A stretch of 64,000 nucleotides of DNA, from the NCBI RefSeq assembly GCF_032391395.1, contig NZ_CP135916.1:558001-622000 (forward strand), in the 5' to 3' direction. The notes beneath the pieces were generated by a model, which was not told the DNA's origin, made no database searches, and saw only the letters and a program-made list of their open reading frames with translations. The stretch's first letter is position 1, and the number at the start of each line of letters is the position of its first letter. Both the position numbers and the translations under genes were made by a program. The DNA comes from Sphingomonas sp. Y38-1Y (GTDB taxonomy: Bacteria > Pseudomonadota > Alphaproteobacteria > Sphingomonadales > Sphingomonadaceae). Below are positions 1-9,398 of this stretch, piece after piece.

Positions 1-2
1 TG

Positions 3-758
3 CCGACCGTGTGGCTCGGCCTGATCGAGCATCTGGAGGCGACCGGGATCGTGCTGCCGTCGCTTCGCCGCGTGATCCTGGGCGGGTCGGGCGTGCCACA
101 GGCGCTGATCGACCGGATCGAGGCGCGGCTGGGCGTCAACGTGCAAACGAGCTGGGGGATGACCGAGTTGTCGCCGCTCGGCACGGTGACCGCGCCCGGC
201 TCGCCTGGCCGGGCGAGCACGGCGGGTCGGCCGCCGGTCAGCGTCGACCTTCGCTTGGTCGATGGCGAGGGCACGCCGCTCGCCGATCAGCATGGCGGGG
301 AGGGGCGCCTTCAGGTGAGGGGCGCGAGCACGATCCACCGCTATTTCGGGCACCCCGACGCCGCCACCGATGCGGACGGCTGGTTCGACACCGGCGACCT
401 GGCGACGATCGATGCCGGGGGGAACCTGTCGATCACCGGCCGCGCCAAGGACCTCATCAAGTCCGGCGGCGAGTGGATCAATCCCGGCGAGATCGAGGCG
501 ATCGTCGGCGACTTGCCCGGCGTGTCGCTGGTCGCCGTGATCGGGCGCAGCCATCCGCGATGGAGCGAGCGACCGATCGTCGTCCTGGAAACGAGCGAGA
601 ATGCGGCCAGCGATGCCGATATCCGGTCGGCGCTGAACGGCCGCATCCCGCGATGGTGGATGCCCGACGCGATCGTCCGCATCGACCGCATGCCCGTCGC
701 GATGACGGGCAAGATCGACAAGCAGCAGCTGCGCCGGCTGTACGCCGATGGCACTTAA
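3..758 (+). CDS. AMP-forming acyl-CoA ligase, C-terminal part (5' end outside window)
   Basis: This is the last 251 or so residues of an ANL-superfamily enzyme that activates a carboxylic acid with ATP and joins it to CoA. The motifs appear in family order: WGMTELSP (the A5-type substrate/adenine motif), [12 protein letters not shown] (A7, with the aspartate that contacts the AMP ribose), the hinge [20 protein letters not shown] (A8), and near the C terminus [10 protein letters not shown], whose lysine (TGK) is the catalytic A10 residue. The spacing and the [10 protein letters not shown] signature fit medium/long-chain fatty-acyl-CoA synthetases better than adenylation domains of peptide synthetases. 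The frame is open to the left edge, so the start and true substrate class cannot be judged. The TAA stop is followed directly by an AT-rich regulatory-looking stretch. Confidence 0.9.
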   Translation, partial: PTVWLGLIEHLEATGIVLPSLRRVILGGSGVPQALIDRIEARLGVNVQTSWGMTELSPLGTVTAPGSPGRASTAGRPPVSVDLRLVDGEGTPLADQHGGEGRLQVRGASTIHRYFGHPDAATDADGWFDTGDLATIDAGGNLSITGRAKDLIKSGGEWINPGEIEAIVGDLPGVSLVAVIGRSHPRWSERPIVVLETSENAASDADIRSALNGRIPRWWMPDAIVRIDRMPVAMTGKIDKQQLRRLYADGT

Positions 759-760
759 TA

Positions 761-782
761 ATCTTTATTTACTATTAAATGA
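761..782 (+). promoter_or_regulatory. AT-rich 22-nt element upstream of the TonB receptor gene (copy 1)
   Basis: The element reads ATCTTTATTTACTATTAAAT and then GA. A copy differing at 2 of 22 positions lies on the other strand at 6587-6566, upstream of the beta-mannosidase gene. Both copies point toward the gene they precede. It ends about 75 bases before the likely start of the receptor. It may be a shared operator or a promoter core; the sequence alone cannot decide. Confidence 0.5.
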
Positions 783-857
783 ACGCATGATCTGATCCGC
801 GTACGGTGAATTGAACGAAGCGCATCTCAAAGAATGCGCCGCATCTGGAGGGGTATC

Positions 858-3095
858 ATGAAGGCATTTTGCTGGGTGTCCGTTTCGGCCGTCGCGTTTC
901 TCTGCTCGGGCGCTGCCGCCGCGCAGTCCGCGGGGCAGACCACCGATCCTGCCGCCGCCGCACAGGGGACCGACTTGCCCGCCGCGAACGACGAGATCGT
1001 CGTCACCGCCGAGCGGCGCAGCACCAGCCTTCAGCGCACCGGCGTCGCCGCGACCGTGCTGAGCGGCGAGGATCTGGTCCGCAAGAGCATCAACACCGTC
1101 GAGCAGCTCCAGTTCGCATCGCCCTCTCTGACCGTGAACACCACCGGACAGGGCAACAACTTCAACATTCGCGGTATCGGCAAGGGCGAGCCGGGCAGCG
1201 CGATCAGCGTCGGCGTGGTGACGTACCGCGACGGCGTCGCGACGCTGCCGGGCTATTTCCAGGCTGAACCCTATTACGACATCGCCAGCATCGAGGTGCT
1301 GCGCGGGCCGCAGGGCACGTTTGCCGGCAGCAACGCGACGGGCGGCGCAGTCTTCATCACCGAGAAGAACCCGGACCTGAACAGCGTCAACGGCTATGCG
1401 CTTGCCCAATACGGGAACTACGACAACATCAAGGTGCAGGGCGCGGTCAACCTGCCGATCAGCGAGACGCTGGCGCTGCGCGTCGCGGGCAACATGGACC
1501 GGCGCGACACCTTCTTCACCGTGACCGGCCCCTGGACGGGCAATCCCGGCGACCGGCGCGACTATAGCGGCCGCGCGAGCCTGTTGTGGCAGCCGAGCGC
1601 CAACCTGCGCGTGCTGCTGAAGGGCGACTACAACAATCTCGAATATGGCGGCATTCCGGGCAGCCGCGCCTATTTCGGGCCGGCGACCAACCCGGTGCGC
1701 AACACCGCCGACCCGCTGCTGGTCGAGCATGACGCATTCCTGGCGGGACGTGACGAGTTCGGCCGGATCGTCGGCAACATCTCCTACACCTTCGACAGCG
1801 GCCTGATCCTGCGCTCGATCACCGGGTTCCAGCGCGGCACGACCCAGGTCAGCACCGACAACGACCAGACCGCGACCCCCGGCACGCCGACGGCGCCCGC
1901 GAGGCAGGGCAGCAACAAGATCACCGAGGAGATCTGGTCGCAGGAATTCAACATCGTCTCGCCCGACACCGGGCCCTTCACCTGGGTGCTCGGCGGTTTC
2001 TGGCAGCACGACCAGATCTACATCCCCGAAGGCGGCCTGATCGACGACGTGACGCCCAACACCTTCGTGCCGCTCAACATCGACGTGAGCACCACGGGCA
2101 CCAACCCCAAGACCGCGCTCGCCGCGTTCGGCCAAGTCGGCTACGAACTGAGCGAGGGGCTGCAGGTCACGCTCGGCGCGCGCTGGTCGCGGACCACGTC
2201 GGCCAATCGCGCCACCGCGCGCACGCCGCAAATCCCGACGCTCGTGCTGACGCAGGACGATTTCACGGCGGACAAGCGCGTGAACGGCAAGGCGGCGGTC
2301 AACTGGACGATCGACGCCAACCATTTCCTCTATGCCTTCGTCGCGACGGGATCGAAGGCGGGCGGCCTCAACGGGCCCAATCTGTTCGCCGTCCCGCCCG
2401 CGACGTTCGAGGCGGAGGACGTGACCGACTACGAGCTTGGATGGAAGGGGACGTTCATGGACGGCCGCCTGCGCACCCAGCTTGGCGGCTATTACAACGT
2501 CTATCGCAACTTTCAGGTCAGCATCGTCGATCCGCGATCGCCGCTGTTCTCGTCGGTGTTGAACGTGACCGGCAAAACCAAGCTCTATGGCCTCGAATTC
2601 TCCATGCAGGGGAGCTTCGACGCGTTCAGCTTCGACTTCGCGACGGGCATCGCGCGATCGGAGCTCGGCACCTTCTTTGCCGCGGACGCACGGCTCGGCG
2701 CGGCGGCGGCGGTGTGCAATCCCGAAACCGGGCCGGCGACGGCGCGCTGTATCGCGATCGGCGGGCGGGATCAGCCCTATGCTCCCGAACTGACGCTGAG
2801 CGCTGGTGCGCAATATGCCATCCCGCTCAGCGGCGACGCGACGCTGACACCGCGCGTCGACTATTCGCAGACCGGCGCGGTGTGGGCGACCTTGTTCCAG
2901 AACGCAGCGCTGGGCGACCGGCTGCCCGCCCGCAACATCGTCAACGCGCAGCTTACGCTCACGACGGGCAAGTGGACCATCGGCGCCTATTCGACCAACC
3001 TGACCGACCAGCATTATGTCGGCGCGATCAACGGCACCAAGCGACTTGCCGGCCCGCCGCGCCAATATGGCATCCGCGCCAGCATCTCGTTCTGA
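858..3095 (+). CDS. TonB-dependent outer-membrane receptor
   Basis: A 745-residue outer-membrane active transporter. The start at 858 is chosen because GGAGG stands seven bases before it and the product then begins with a clean signal peptide (MKAFCWVSVSAVAFLCSGAAAAQS). An in-frame ATG at 834 would only add a charged extension. After the signal comes a TonB-box-like DEIVVTAERR. The plug domain (about residues 50-170) contains FNIRGIGKG, IEVLRGPQGT and SNATGGAVFITEK. The remainder is alternating amphipathic strands ending in ISF, the aromatic terminus expected of a BAM substrate. The neighbours on the opposite strand are a TetR regulator and a beta-mannosidase, so uptake of a mannoside or mannose-bearing oligosaccharide is a reasonable inference. 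No SusD-like partner is present. A strong terminator follows the gene. Confidence 0.93.
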   Translation: MKAFCWVSVSAVAFLCSGAAAAQSAGQTTDPAAAAQGTDLPAANDEIVVTAERRSTSLQRTGVAATVLSGEDLVRKSINTVEQLQFASPSLTVNTTGQGNNFNIRGIGKGEPGSAISVGVVTYRDGVATLPGYFQAEPYYDIASIEVLRGPQGTFAGSNATGGAVFITEKNPDLNSVNGYALAQYGNYDNIKVQGAVNLPISETLALRVAGNMDRRDTFFTVTGPWTGNPGDRRDYSGRASLLWQPSANLRVLLKGDYNNLEYGGIPGSRAYFGPATNPVRNTADPLLVEHDAFLAGRDEFGRIVGNISYTFDSGLILRSITGFQRGTTQVSTDNDQTATPGTPTAPARQGSNKITEEIWSQEFNIVSPDTGPFTWVLGGFWQHDQIYIPEGGLIDDVTPNTFVPLNIDVSTTGTNPKTALAAFGQVGYELSEGLQVTLGARWSRTTSANRATARTPQIPTLVLTQDDFTADKRVNGKAAVNWTIDANHFLYAFVATGSKAGGLNGPNLFAVPPATFEAEDVTDYELGWKGTFMDGRLRTQLGGYYNVYRNFQVSIVDPRSPLFSSVLNVTGKTKLYGLEFSMQGSFDAFSFDFATGIARSELGTFFAADARLGAAAAVCNPETGPATARCIAIGGRDQPYAPELTLSAGAQYAIPLSGDATLTPRVDYSQTGAVWATLFQNAALGDRLPARNIVNAQLTLTTGKWTIGAYSTNLTDQHYVGAINGTKRLAGPPRQYGIRASISF

Positions 3096-3137
3096 ACCGA
3101 AAAGGGGGCGGCGGGGCCGACCGGCCTCGCCGTATCG

Positions 3138-3176
3138 GGCACCGGCGTCCTGGATCCGCGCCGGTGCCTCTTTTTT
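3138..3176 (+). terminator. Rho-independent terminator after the TonB receptor
   Basis: GGCACCGGCG (3138-3147) pairs perfectly with CGCCGGTGCC (3159-3168) around an 11-base loop and is followed by TCTTTTTT. It sits between two convergent genes and most clearly serves the plus-strand receptor gene. Confidence 0.9.
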
Positions 3177-3185
3177 CCTGATCGC

Positions 3186-3890
3186 CTAGTCGGCGGCGCT
3201 GCGTTTCGCCCGTTCGGCCGCGCGATCGGCGCAGATCCCTTCGAACCCGAACGCCAGGAAGCGGGCCATCCGCGCCTTGATCGCGTCGAAATCGTCCGAT
3301 CGGCACAGGCCGTTCGACAGCACATCGATGCGCCCGGTGCGCGCCAGCGTCTGCACCAGCACGCCGGTGACGAAATGATAGCCCCAGAAGATGTCCTCCT
3401 CCGGACAGTCGGGCAGCGCCTGCCTGAGCAGGCCGATCATCTTGAGGACGACCGGGTCGAAGTGCGTGTCGAACAGCTTGGCACCCCATTCGGGTGCCAT
3501 TGCCACCTGAGCGCCCAGCGCCGCGTAATTGCGCCACCCGTCGCCGCCGGTCATGTAGAGGTCGAGATCGGTATCGAGATAGGCGCGCAGCACGCCCTCG
3601 ACCGTGGGCGGGCCGCTCAGCCCCGCCATATACTGATCGAGCGCGACCGAGCGGCGTTCGGCGGTGACGCCCGCGCGGCGGGCGAACACGGCGTCGAACA
3701 TCGCCTTCTTGTCGGCGAAGTAATAGTGGAGCAGCGAGGTGTGGACGGCGGCCTGGACCGCGACGTCCTTGAGCGTGACGCCGTAGAGGCCGCGAAGCCC
3801 GAACAGATATTCCGCCGCGTCGAGGATCTGGCCGAGCGTTTCCTCGCGCTGTTCGGCCTTGGTGCGGCGCGGCTTTGCCCTGGTCGTCAT
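3186..3890 (-). CDS. TetR/AcrR-family transcriptional regulator
   Basis: A 234-residue one-component regulator. The N-terminal helix-turn-helix spans about residues 15-65 (QILDAAEYLFGLRGLYGVTL, then KDVAVQAAVHTSLLHYYFADKKAMF), with the HxxLLHYYFxDK signature of the recognition helix and following turn. The C-terminal ligand domain, about residues 80-220, has no close match that I recognise. The ATG at 3890 is preferred over an in-frame TTG at 3902. The gene lies 100 bases downstream of the beta-mannosidase gene on the same strand and converges on the TonB receptor, so it probably controls one or both. A LacI regulator would be more usual beside a glycosidase. The ligand is unknown. Confidence 0.88.
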   Translation of the reverse strand: MTTRAKPRRTKAEQREETLGQILDAAEYLFGLRGLYGVTLKDVAVQAAVHTSLLHYYFADKKAMFDAVFARRAGVTAERRSVALDQYMAGLSGPPTVEGVLRAYLDTDLDLYMTGGDGWRNYAALGAQVAMAPEWGAKLFDTHFDPVVLKMIGLLRQALPDCPEEDIFWGYHFVTGVLVQTLARTGRIDVLSNGLCRSDDFDAIKARMARFLAFGFEGICADRAAERAKRSAAD

Positions 3891-3990
3891 GCCCGTTCCC
3901 AAATGGTCGCCGCGAGGATGGCATCGCCGCGACGCATGCTCAGCGCCGCCTTGTGCCGATGCGCGCGACCCTCTTCAAGGATTGCCTTCG

Positions 3991-6525
3991 TCAACCGGCA
4001 AGCGGTCGCGGGGAGCGATCGTTCCAAGACGACAGCGTGACGTGCTCCGCTCGCACCGCGCCGTCATCGACATGGCTGACGATCACGGTTCGTGTCTCGC
4101 CGGCCGCCAGGTCGAAATGACCGTCGCTGAACCGCAGGCGCGGGTCGTCCGAGCACAGGTTCACCGTCAGTGCATAGCGCGTCGCCGAAACCGTGACGCG
4201 CAGTCCCGCCGCCACGGGTTCGCACACGGTATTGATCCCGGCGTCGGGGGCGAGCGCCAGGTCCTTCACCGGCGCCAGCAGCAGGCGGTTGGCGGGGAAG
4301 GCATCGGCGGCGCTCCGCACCATGAGCACCTGGTCGTCGGCGTCCGCGGCGACCCCGCGCCAGACGCACCGACTGGCATTGGCCGGAACCTCGATCGCGA
4401 CCTCGGCCTGCCATGCGATCTCACCGGCAAAGGACGCCAGGCTGACGATCGCCGCGTCATGCACCGGCGCCAGCGTGTCGTTGGTCACCCAGAGTTCGAC
4501 CCCGTCCCCCACGCGCCTGAACGAGGCGAGCACCGGCGCGAATGCGCGGCGCACCGCGTACCAGCCCGCCTTTGCCACGCCGTCATGATCGATCAGGCTC
4601 CAGCTGACGCACGGCCAGCAATCATTATGCTGCCAGATCAGCGCGCCCGAGCAATGCGGCTTGCGCCGGCGGTAATGCTCGATGCCGAACTTCAGCCCCT
4701 CCGCCTGGGCTACCATGGTGAAATCGACATAGTCGGCGAGCGTTTCTGGCGGGCCGGTGACGGTCGCCATCATCGCCGCCGCCTTGTCCGCGACATCCTT
4801 GATGCGGTCGAGGAAGCCGGGGCTCTTCAGCGCCAAATCGTCGGGCGCCATCCACCGCTCGAGCGTGGCGAGCGTGGGCGCCGCCTGGAGCCCGAACTCG
4901 CTGACGAAGCGCGCCATGTCCTCCTGATAGCGGGTGAAGGCGACGCCCTCCGGCGCCGACAGGTAGCCACCGTCCAGCTCGACATCGGGAACCGGCGGGA
5001 AGCCGTGCCAGACGGTCCAGTTGTGCACGTCGCCGCCGCGCATGCTGTTGGGCGAGGGACCGCCCCAGGGGCTGCTCGGCCACCATGGCGTCGCGGGATC
5101 GAGCTCGTCGAGAGCGGCCGGGATGATCTCGTCATAGATGGTGAGCCCCGCATGCCGCTCCGCCACGCCGGTCAGCGCCGCTTGCAGCCAGTGGATGCCG
5201 TGGCTTTCGTTGTTGCCGCACCACAGGGCGAGGCAGGCATGATGCCGGAGGCGCGCGACCTGCTCGCGCACCTCGGCGCGGATATTGTCCAGGAACGCCG
5301 GATCGTCATCGGGATCCGGCCCGTTCGCGAACATGAAGTCCTGCCACACCAGCAAGCCGAGCCGGTCGCACTCGTCGTAGAACAGGTCGGGTTCGTAGAT
5401 GCCGCCGCCCCAGACGCGGACCATGTTCATGTTGGCCGACGCCGCGCGGGCGAGAAGGTCGCGGTAGGTGGCGTCGGGCACCGCGCCGACGAACGAGTTG
5501 GCCGGCACCCAGTTCACGCCCTTGGCGAAGATCGGCACGCCGTTCAGCACGAAGCGGAAGAACGTCGTGCCGGGTTCGTCCGGGTCGGGCGACTGGTCGA
5601 TCGCGATCGTGCGGATGCCGACCTGCCGCGAATAGTCCGGCGCGCCCGCGATCCGGACGACCAGCGTGTAGAGCGGCTGCTCGCCCAGGTCCGCGCTCCA
5701 CCACAGGCGGGCATCCGCGATCGCCGCCTCGATGCGGCCCGAGCCGCGGCGATGCCCCTGCCAGACGCGTTCGCCGTCGGGGGAAAGGAGCTCGACCGTG
5801 GCGTCTGCCGGTTCCGAGAGGTCGATGTCGATCGCCACCTGCGCGGTGCCGTGGTCGATCGTGAGCGTCGAGAAGTTGACGCTGCGCACCACCGCCGATC
5901 GACGCCGCTCTATCCGAACGGATTTCCAGATGCCGACAGTGGGCAGGTCCGGCCCCCAGTCCCAGCCCCAGCCGAACTGCGCCTTGCGCATCGCCGTGCG
6001 CCGCGTGCGAGAGATACGGTCGGTGGCGACGCTCCAGTTGGGAAGCGGGCGGTCGCCGGTCATGATCGACGGCGGGTGGAACCGGACGGCGAGATCGCGG
6101 CATCCCGGCGCGACGCCGGACAGGTCGAAGCGCCAGCTGCGGAACATGTTGTCGGCGCGGCCGAGCAAGTGCCCATCGAGCCAGATGTCGGCAAAGGTAT
6201 CGAGGCCGTCGAACACCAGCTCAACCATCTCCGACGGCGCCGCCTCGGTTAGGTCGAAACGGGTGTGCCACCACCATTCGCGGTCGCGGACCCACGCCGC
6301 CGCCGCCTCTTCGCGCCCGGCAAAGGGGTGGGCGAGCCGTCCGGCCTCGATCAGCGCCAGATAGGTGTCGCCGGGCGCGGTCGCCGCGATCCAGCCGCCG
6401 CCGGCACCGCGGCATGCGCTGGCGGGATCGCCTTCGCCGGGCGCGAAGTCTTTCAGCCGCCATTTTGAGAGGTGAGCGGACGTAAGTTGCGCCGGTTCCG
6501 AACGATTTTGCGTCACGTCGGCCAC
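3991..6525 (-). CDS. Beta-mannosidase, glycoside hydrolase family 2
   Basis: An 844-residue GH2 enzyme that removes non-reducing terminal beta-mannose. The order is the family's usual one: N-terminal jelly-roll with WDWGPDLPTVGIWKSV (about 145-170), immunoglobulin-like domain, then the (beta/alpha)8 barrel. In the barrel, RVWGGGIYEPDLFYDECD marks strands 1-2, LALWCGNNES carries the acid/base glutamate and RFVSEFGLQAAPT carries the nucleophile glutamate in the SEFG context seen in beta-mannosidases. There is no signal peptide, so the enzyme is probably cytoplasmic and acts on short imported mannosides. The start is GTG at 6525 with GGGGA just upstream. The 22-nt AT-rich element stands about 40 bases before the start. 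TetR follows on the same strand. Beta-galactosidase or beta-glucuronidase is unlikely given the SEFG and NNES contexts. Confidence 0.9.
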   Translation of the reverse strand: MADVTQNRSEPAQLTSAHLSKWRLKDFAPGEGDPASACRGAGGGWIAATAPGDTYLALIEAGRLAHPFAGREEAAAAWVRDREWWWHTRFDLTEAAPSEMVELVFDGLDTFADIWLDGHLLGRADNMFRSWRFDLSGVAPGCRDLAVRFHPPSIMTGDRPLPNWSVATDRISRTRRTAMRKAQFGWGWDWGPDLPTVGIWKSVRIERRRSAVVRSVNFSTLTIDHGTAQVAIDIDLSEPADATVELLSPDGERVWQGHRRGSGRIEAAIADARLWWSADLGEQPLYTLVVRIAGAPDYSRQVGIRTIAIDQSPDPDEPGTTFFRFVLNGVPIFAKGVNWVPANSFVGAVPDATYRDLLARAASANMNMVRVWGGGIYEPDLFYDECDRLGLLVWQDFMFANGPDPDDDPAFLDNIRAEVREQVARLRHHACLALWCGNNESHGIHWLQAALTGVAERHAGLTIYDEIIPAALDELDPATPWWPSSPWGGPSPNSMRGGDVHNWTVWHGFPPVPDVELDGGYLSAPEGVAFTRYQEDMARFVSEFGLQAAPTLATLERWMAPDDLALKSPGFLDRIKDVADKAAAMMATVTGPPETLADYVDFTMVAQAEGLKFGIEHYRRRKPHCSGALIWQHNDCWPCVSWSLIDHDGVAKAGWYAVRRAFAPVLASFRRVGDGVELWVTNDTLAPVHDAAIVSLASFAGEIAWQAEVAIEVPANASRCVWRGVAADADDQVLMVRSAADAFPANRLLLAPVKDLALAPDAGINTVCEPVAAGLRVTVSATRYALTVNLCSDDPRLRFSDGHFDLAAGETRTVIVSHVDDGAVRAEHVTLSSWNDRSPRPLAG

Positions 6526-6565
6526 TCCCCTGCATGCGACAGATCAGGAGCGGCTGAATAGACAC

Positions 6566-6587
6566 TCATTGAATAATAAATAAAGAT
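6566..6587 (-). promoter_or_regulatory. AT-rich 22-nt element upstream of the beta-mannosidase gene (copy 2)
   Basis: Read on the minus strand the element is ATCTTTATTTATTATTCAAT and then GA. It matches the copy at 761-782 at 20 of 22 positions and lies about 40 bases before the mannosidase start. The shared element ties the receptor and the hydrolase into one candidate regulon. Confidence 0.5.
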
Positions 6588-6632
6588 GTAAAGCGCGGAT
6601 CGTGGTTTTCACACCTTCGCGGTCTCGCGCGC

Positions 6633-7484
6633 TCAGGCGGGGCGCTCGCCCATGCGCTCGCCCAAGCGGACCTGCCGCTCCGGCACCCAATCGTCGTTGA
6701 ACGCGATCGCGCCCTGCTGGAACAGCATGACGATCGTCGAGCCGAGAAGGAAGCGGCCCATTTCCTCGCCCTTCTTCAGCACGATGTCCTGGTCGTCATA
6801 GCGCCATTCGGACGGCCGCCCGGTCCGCTTCGGATTGACGACGCCGTGCCAGACCGTCGCCATGCTGCCGACGATGGTCGCGCCGACCAGCACCATCACG
6901 AACGGCCCATGCTCGGCCGAGTCGAAGACGCACACCACGCGCTCGTTGCGCGCGAACAGGTTCGGCACGCCGCGCGCCGTCACCGGGTTCACCGAAAAGA
7001 GCGCACCCGGCACGTAGATCATCCGCGTCAGCCGGCCGTCGCAGGGCATGTGCAAGCGGTGATAATCTCTGGGCGAGAGATACAGGTTGGCGAAGCTTCC
7101 GTGGCGGAAGCGGGCGGCCAGCGCGGCGTCGCCGCCGACCAGCTCGGTCGTGGTGAAACGATGCCCCTTTGCCTGGAGCATGTGATGATCGTCGATGGCG
7201 CCGAACTGGCTGATCGCGCCGTCCACGGGACTGACGAAATCGGCGGCGGCGACCGGGCGGAGCCCCGCCCTCAGCGGCCGGGCGAAGAAGTCGTTGAAGC
7301 TCTTGTAGCTGGCGATGTCGGCATCGGCGGCCTCGCTCATGTCGACGCCGTAGCGGCCGACGAACCAGCGGATCAGCCGCGTCGTTGCGCCGCCGCCCTG
7401 TGCGCCGGCGACCCGCCCGGCTAGCAGGGTCAGGCGCTGCTTGGGCAGCATGTACTGAAAGAGCACCTTCAGGCGATCGGACAT
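6633..7484 (-). CDS. psd: Phosphatidylserine decarboxylase proenzyme
   Basis: A 283-residue inner-membrane enzyme that converts phosphatidylserine to phosphatidylethanolamine. It is a type I Psd: FFARPLRAGLRPV near residue 65, the aspartate/histidine region with YLSPRDYHRLHMP around residue 145, and the self-cleavage motif LGST (in FLLGSTIVMLF, about residue 245). The serine of LGST becomes the pyruvoyl prosthetic group of the alpha subunit. The length fits the E. coli-type enzyme rather than the shorter ~230-residue form common in alphaproteobacteria. No pssA is adjacent. The gene upstream on the same strand encodes a DUF885 protein ending 69 bases away, so co-transcription is possible but not needed. 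Confidence 0.95.
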   Translation of the reverse strand: MSDRLKVLFQYMLPKQRLTLLAGRVAGAQGGGATTRLIRWFVGRYGVDMSEAADADIASYKSFNDFFARPLRAGLRPVAAADFVSPVDGAISQFGAIDDHHMLQAKGHRFTTTELVGGDAALAARFRHGSFANLYLSPRDYHRLHMPCDGRLTRMIYVPGALFSVNPVTARGVPNLFARNERVVCVFDSAEHGPFVMVLVGATIVGSMATVWHGVVNPKRTGRPSEWRYDDQDIVLKKGEEMGRFLLGSTIVMLFQQGAIAFNDDWVPERQVRLGERMGERPA

Positions 7485-7553
7485 CGAAACACGCTCGAGA
7501 ACTGGAGGAAGATCGGCGGGGGACGTTCCTTAACGCCCGCCGCCGGATCTGTC

Positions 7554-9398
7554 TCACCCTGCCGGGAACAGCGCCTCGATCTGCTGCGTCAGTACGGTGA
7601 TCGGCATCGATCCCTGGCGCAGGACGTCGTGGAACCGCTTGATGTCGAACGCCGCGCCGGCGCGCGCTTTCGCGGCATCGCGCAGGCGCACCCATTCGGT
7701 ATGGCCGACCTTGTAGCTGCACGCCTGGCCCGGCCACACGGCATAGCGGTCGATCTCCCGCTGCGCCCGGCCGCGCGCGAAGCCGGTCGTCTCGACCATA
7801 TAGTCGGTCGCCTTGGCCCGGCTCCACCGCTTGGCGTGCATGCCGGTGTCGACGACCATCCGAACCGCGCGGAACTGGAGCGACTGGAGGAACCCGATGC
7901 GACCGATCGGATCGCCCTCATAGGCGCCGAGCTCGTCGGCAAGCTGCTCGGCATAGAGCGCCCAGCCCTCACCGTAAGCGGCGAAGTAGAGGCCGGCGCG
8001 GCGCAGGATCGGCGTGTCGGTCGACGACAGCGCGATCGCACCCTCCCATTGGTGACCCGGCAGCGCCTCGTGATAGGTCAGCGACGGCAGCGTGAACTTG
8101 GGCCACTCCGCCGTATCCTTGAGGTTGATGTAGAAACGCCCCGGCCGCGATCCGTCGAGCGCGGGGCTGGTGGCATAGCCGTTGGGCGCGCCGTCCTGGA
8201 TTTCCGGGGGCACGCGGACGATCTCGACCGGCGACTTGGGCAGCGTGGCGAAGACCTGCGGCATCTTGGGCCGGATCGCCGCCACTTGTTCGACCAGCGC
8301 GGCGAGCAGCTCGGCCCGGCCCGCATCGGTGTTCGGATAGAGCTGGTCCGGGCGCCGCGACAATTCGGTCAGCCGCGCGCCGACGCTGCCCTGCGTCAGC
8401 CCCTGGGCGCTCAGCAGTGGGTCGAGCTGCGCATCGAGCGCCGCGACCTGTTCGAGGCCGAGGCGATGGACCTCGTCGGGGCTGAGCGTGGTCGTGGTCT
8501 GAAAGGCGAGGGCGCCGGCATAGAAGGCGTCGCCATCTGGGATCGTCCAGATGCCGGGCTCGGCCTTTGCCTTGGGCCGGAGCGCGGTGAGGGCAGCGAT
8601 TTGGCGATCGAGCGCGGGATAGACCTCCTGCTCGACGATCCGCGTCGCCCGCGCCGACCAGTCCCCGGCGATGCCCGCTGCCTTTGCTTTCTCGACCAAG
8701 GCGGTGACGAGGCCGTTCGACGCGGCGGGCGAGCCGCGCAGCGCCTTCAACTGCGCCAGCGCGGCGTCGACCGCGAAGTCGGGCGCGAGGACGCCGGCTG
8801 CGGCATCGGCGCGGAGCGTCGTGCTGTTGGCGTCGAGCGCACCGTCGAACGCCGACAGCCGCTGAAGATAGGCCTCGGCATCCTGCGCATTCTTGACCGG
8901 ATGCACCGAGGCGAGGAAGTCCGGCACCGACGCATAGGCGCCGGTCAGCTGGCTGACGACATAGGGTGAATAGGGCGCGTAGCCGGTGCCCGGCTCGCCG
9001 AAGCGGAAGCGGGTGCCGCCGTCGACGGCCTGGTCATAGGCATAAGCGACGACCTGCCGGTTGACGCGCCACGCCGGCGACAGATCGGCCTCCGGGATCG
9101 CCGCCATCCGCTTCAGCCGGTCGCGGCGGCTCTCGATCCAGCGCAGGCGCCCGGCCGCGGAATAGTCGTTGAGCCGCGACCGCGCATCCGCATGGCGCCC
9201 GGTGTCGAGCCCCAGTTGCGTCGCCGTTTCCGGCATCAGCGACAGCTCTTCGTCCCAGAACGCGTCCATCAGCGTGCGCAGCGCCGCGTCGCCCTTCCCC
9301 GCGGGCGCGGGACGGGATTGCGCAAGCAGCGGCGTGCTTGCGGTCAGCGCGGCGATACTGGCGCCGAGGAAAAGCCTGCGATCCATTTGCTGCGACAC
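7554..9398 (-). CDS. DUF885-family exported metallopeptidase-like protein
   Basis: About 614 residues. The start is taken as GTG at 9398, with AGAGG eight bases upstream. The product begins VSQQMDRRLFLGASIAALTAS, a twin-arginine-like signal, suggesting Tat export. The mature part carries TYHEALPGHQWEGAI at about residue 480, a HExxxGH zinc-site pattern, and downstream GEGWALYAEQLADELG, which supplies a further conserved glutamate. Both are typical of the DUF885 family, which is thought to be distantly related to M32-like peptidases. The substrate is unknown. The protein is probably periplasmic. An in-frame ATG at 9479 would give a poor N terminus and is rejected. Confidence 0.88.
   Translation of the reverse strand: MSQQMDRRLFLGASIAALTASTPLLAQSRPAPAGKGDAALRTLMDAFWDEELSLMPETATQLGLDTGRHADARSRLNDYSAAGRLRWIESRRDRLKRMAAIPEADLSPAWRVNRQVVAYAYDQAVDGGTRFRFGEPGTGYAPYSPYVVSQLTGAYASVPDFLASVHPVKNAQDAEAYLQRLSAFDGALDANSTTLRADAAAGVLAPDFAVDAALAQLKALRGSPAASNGLVTALVEKAKAAGIAGDWSARATRIVEQEVYPALDRQIAALTALRPKAKAEPGIWTIPDGDAFYAGALAFQTTTTLSPDEVHRLGLEQVAALDAQLDPLLSAQGLTQGSVGARLTELSRRPDQLYPNTDAGRAELLAALVEQVAAIRPKMPQVFATLPKSPVEIVRVPPEIQDGAPNGYATSPALDGSRPGRFYINLKDTAEWPKFTLPSLTYHEALPGHQWEGAIALSSTDTPILRRAGLYFAAYGEGWALYAEQLADELGAYEGDPIGRIGFLQSLQFRAVRMVVDTGMHAKRWSRAKATDYMVETTGFARGRAQREIDRYAVWPGQACSYKVGHTEWVRLRDAAKARAGAAFDIKRFHDVLRQGSMPITVLTQQIEALFPAG

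Noticed and set aside
765..3065. Long open frame (766 codons) on the minus strand opposite the TonB receptor gene
   Set aside because: The translation is Arg/Gly/Val-rich with no domain or signal; it is the usual antisense shadow of a high-GC gene, and the plus-strand protein is unmistakable.
3859..6252. Long open frame (797 codons) on the plus strand opposite the beta-mannosidase gene
   Set aside because: Low-complexity, Arg-rich translation without motifs; the minus strand encodes a complete GH2 enzyme with catalytic residues.
7485..7553. Possible terminator between the DUF885 and psd genes
   Set aside because: The inverted bases (GGCGGG/CCCGCC) form a weak, interrupted stem with no T tract on the minus strand.
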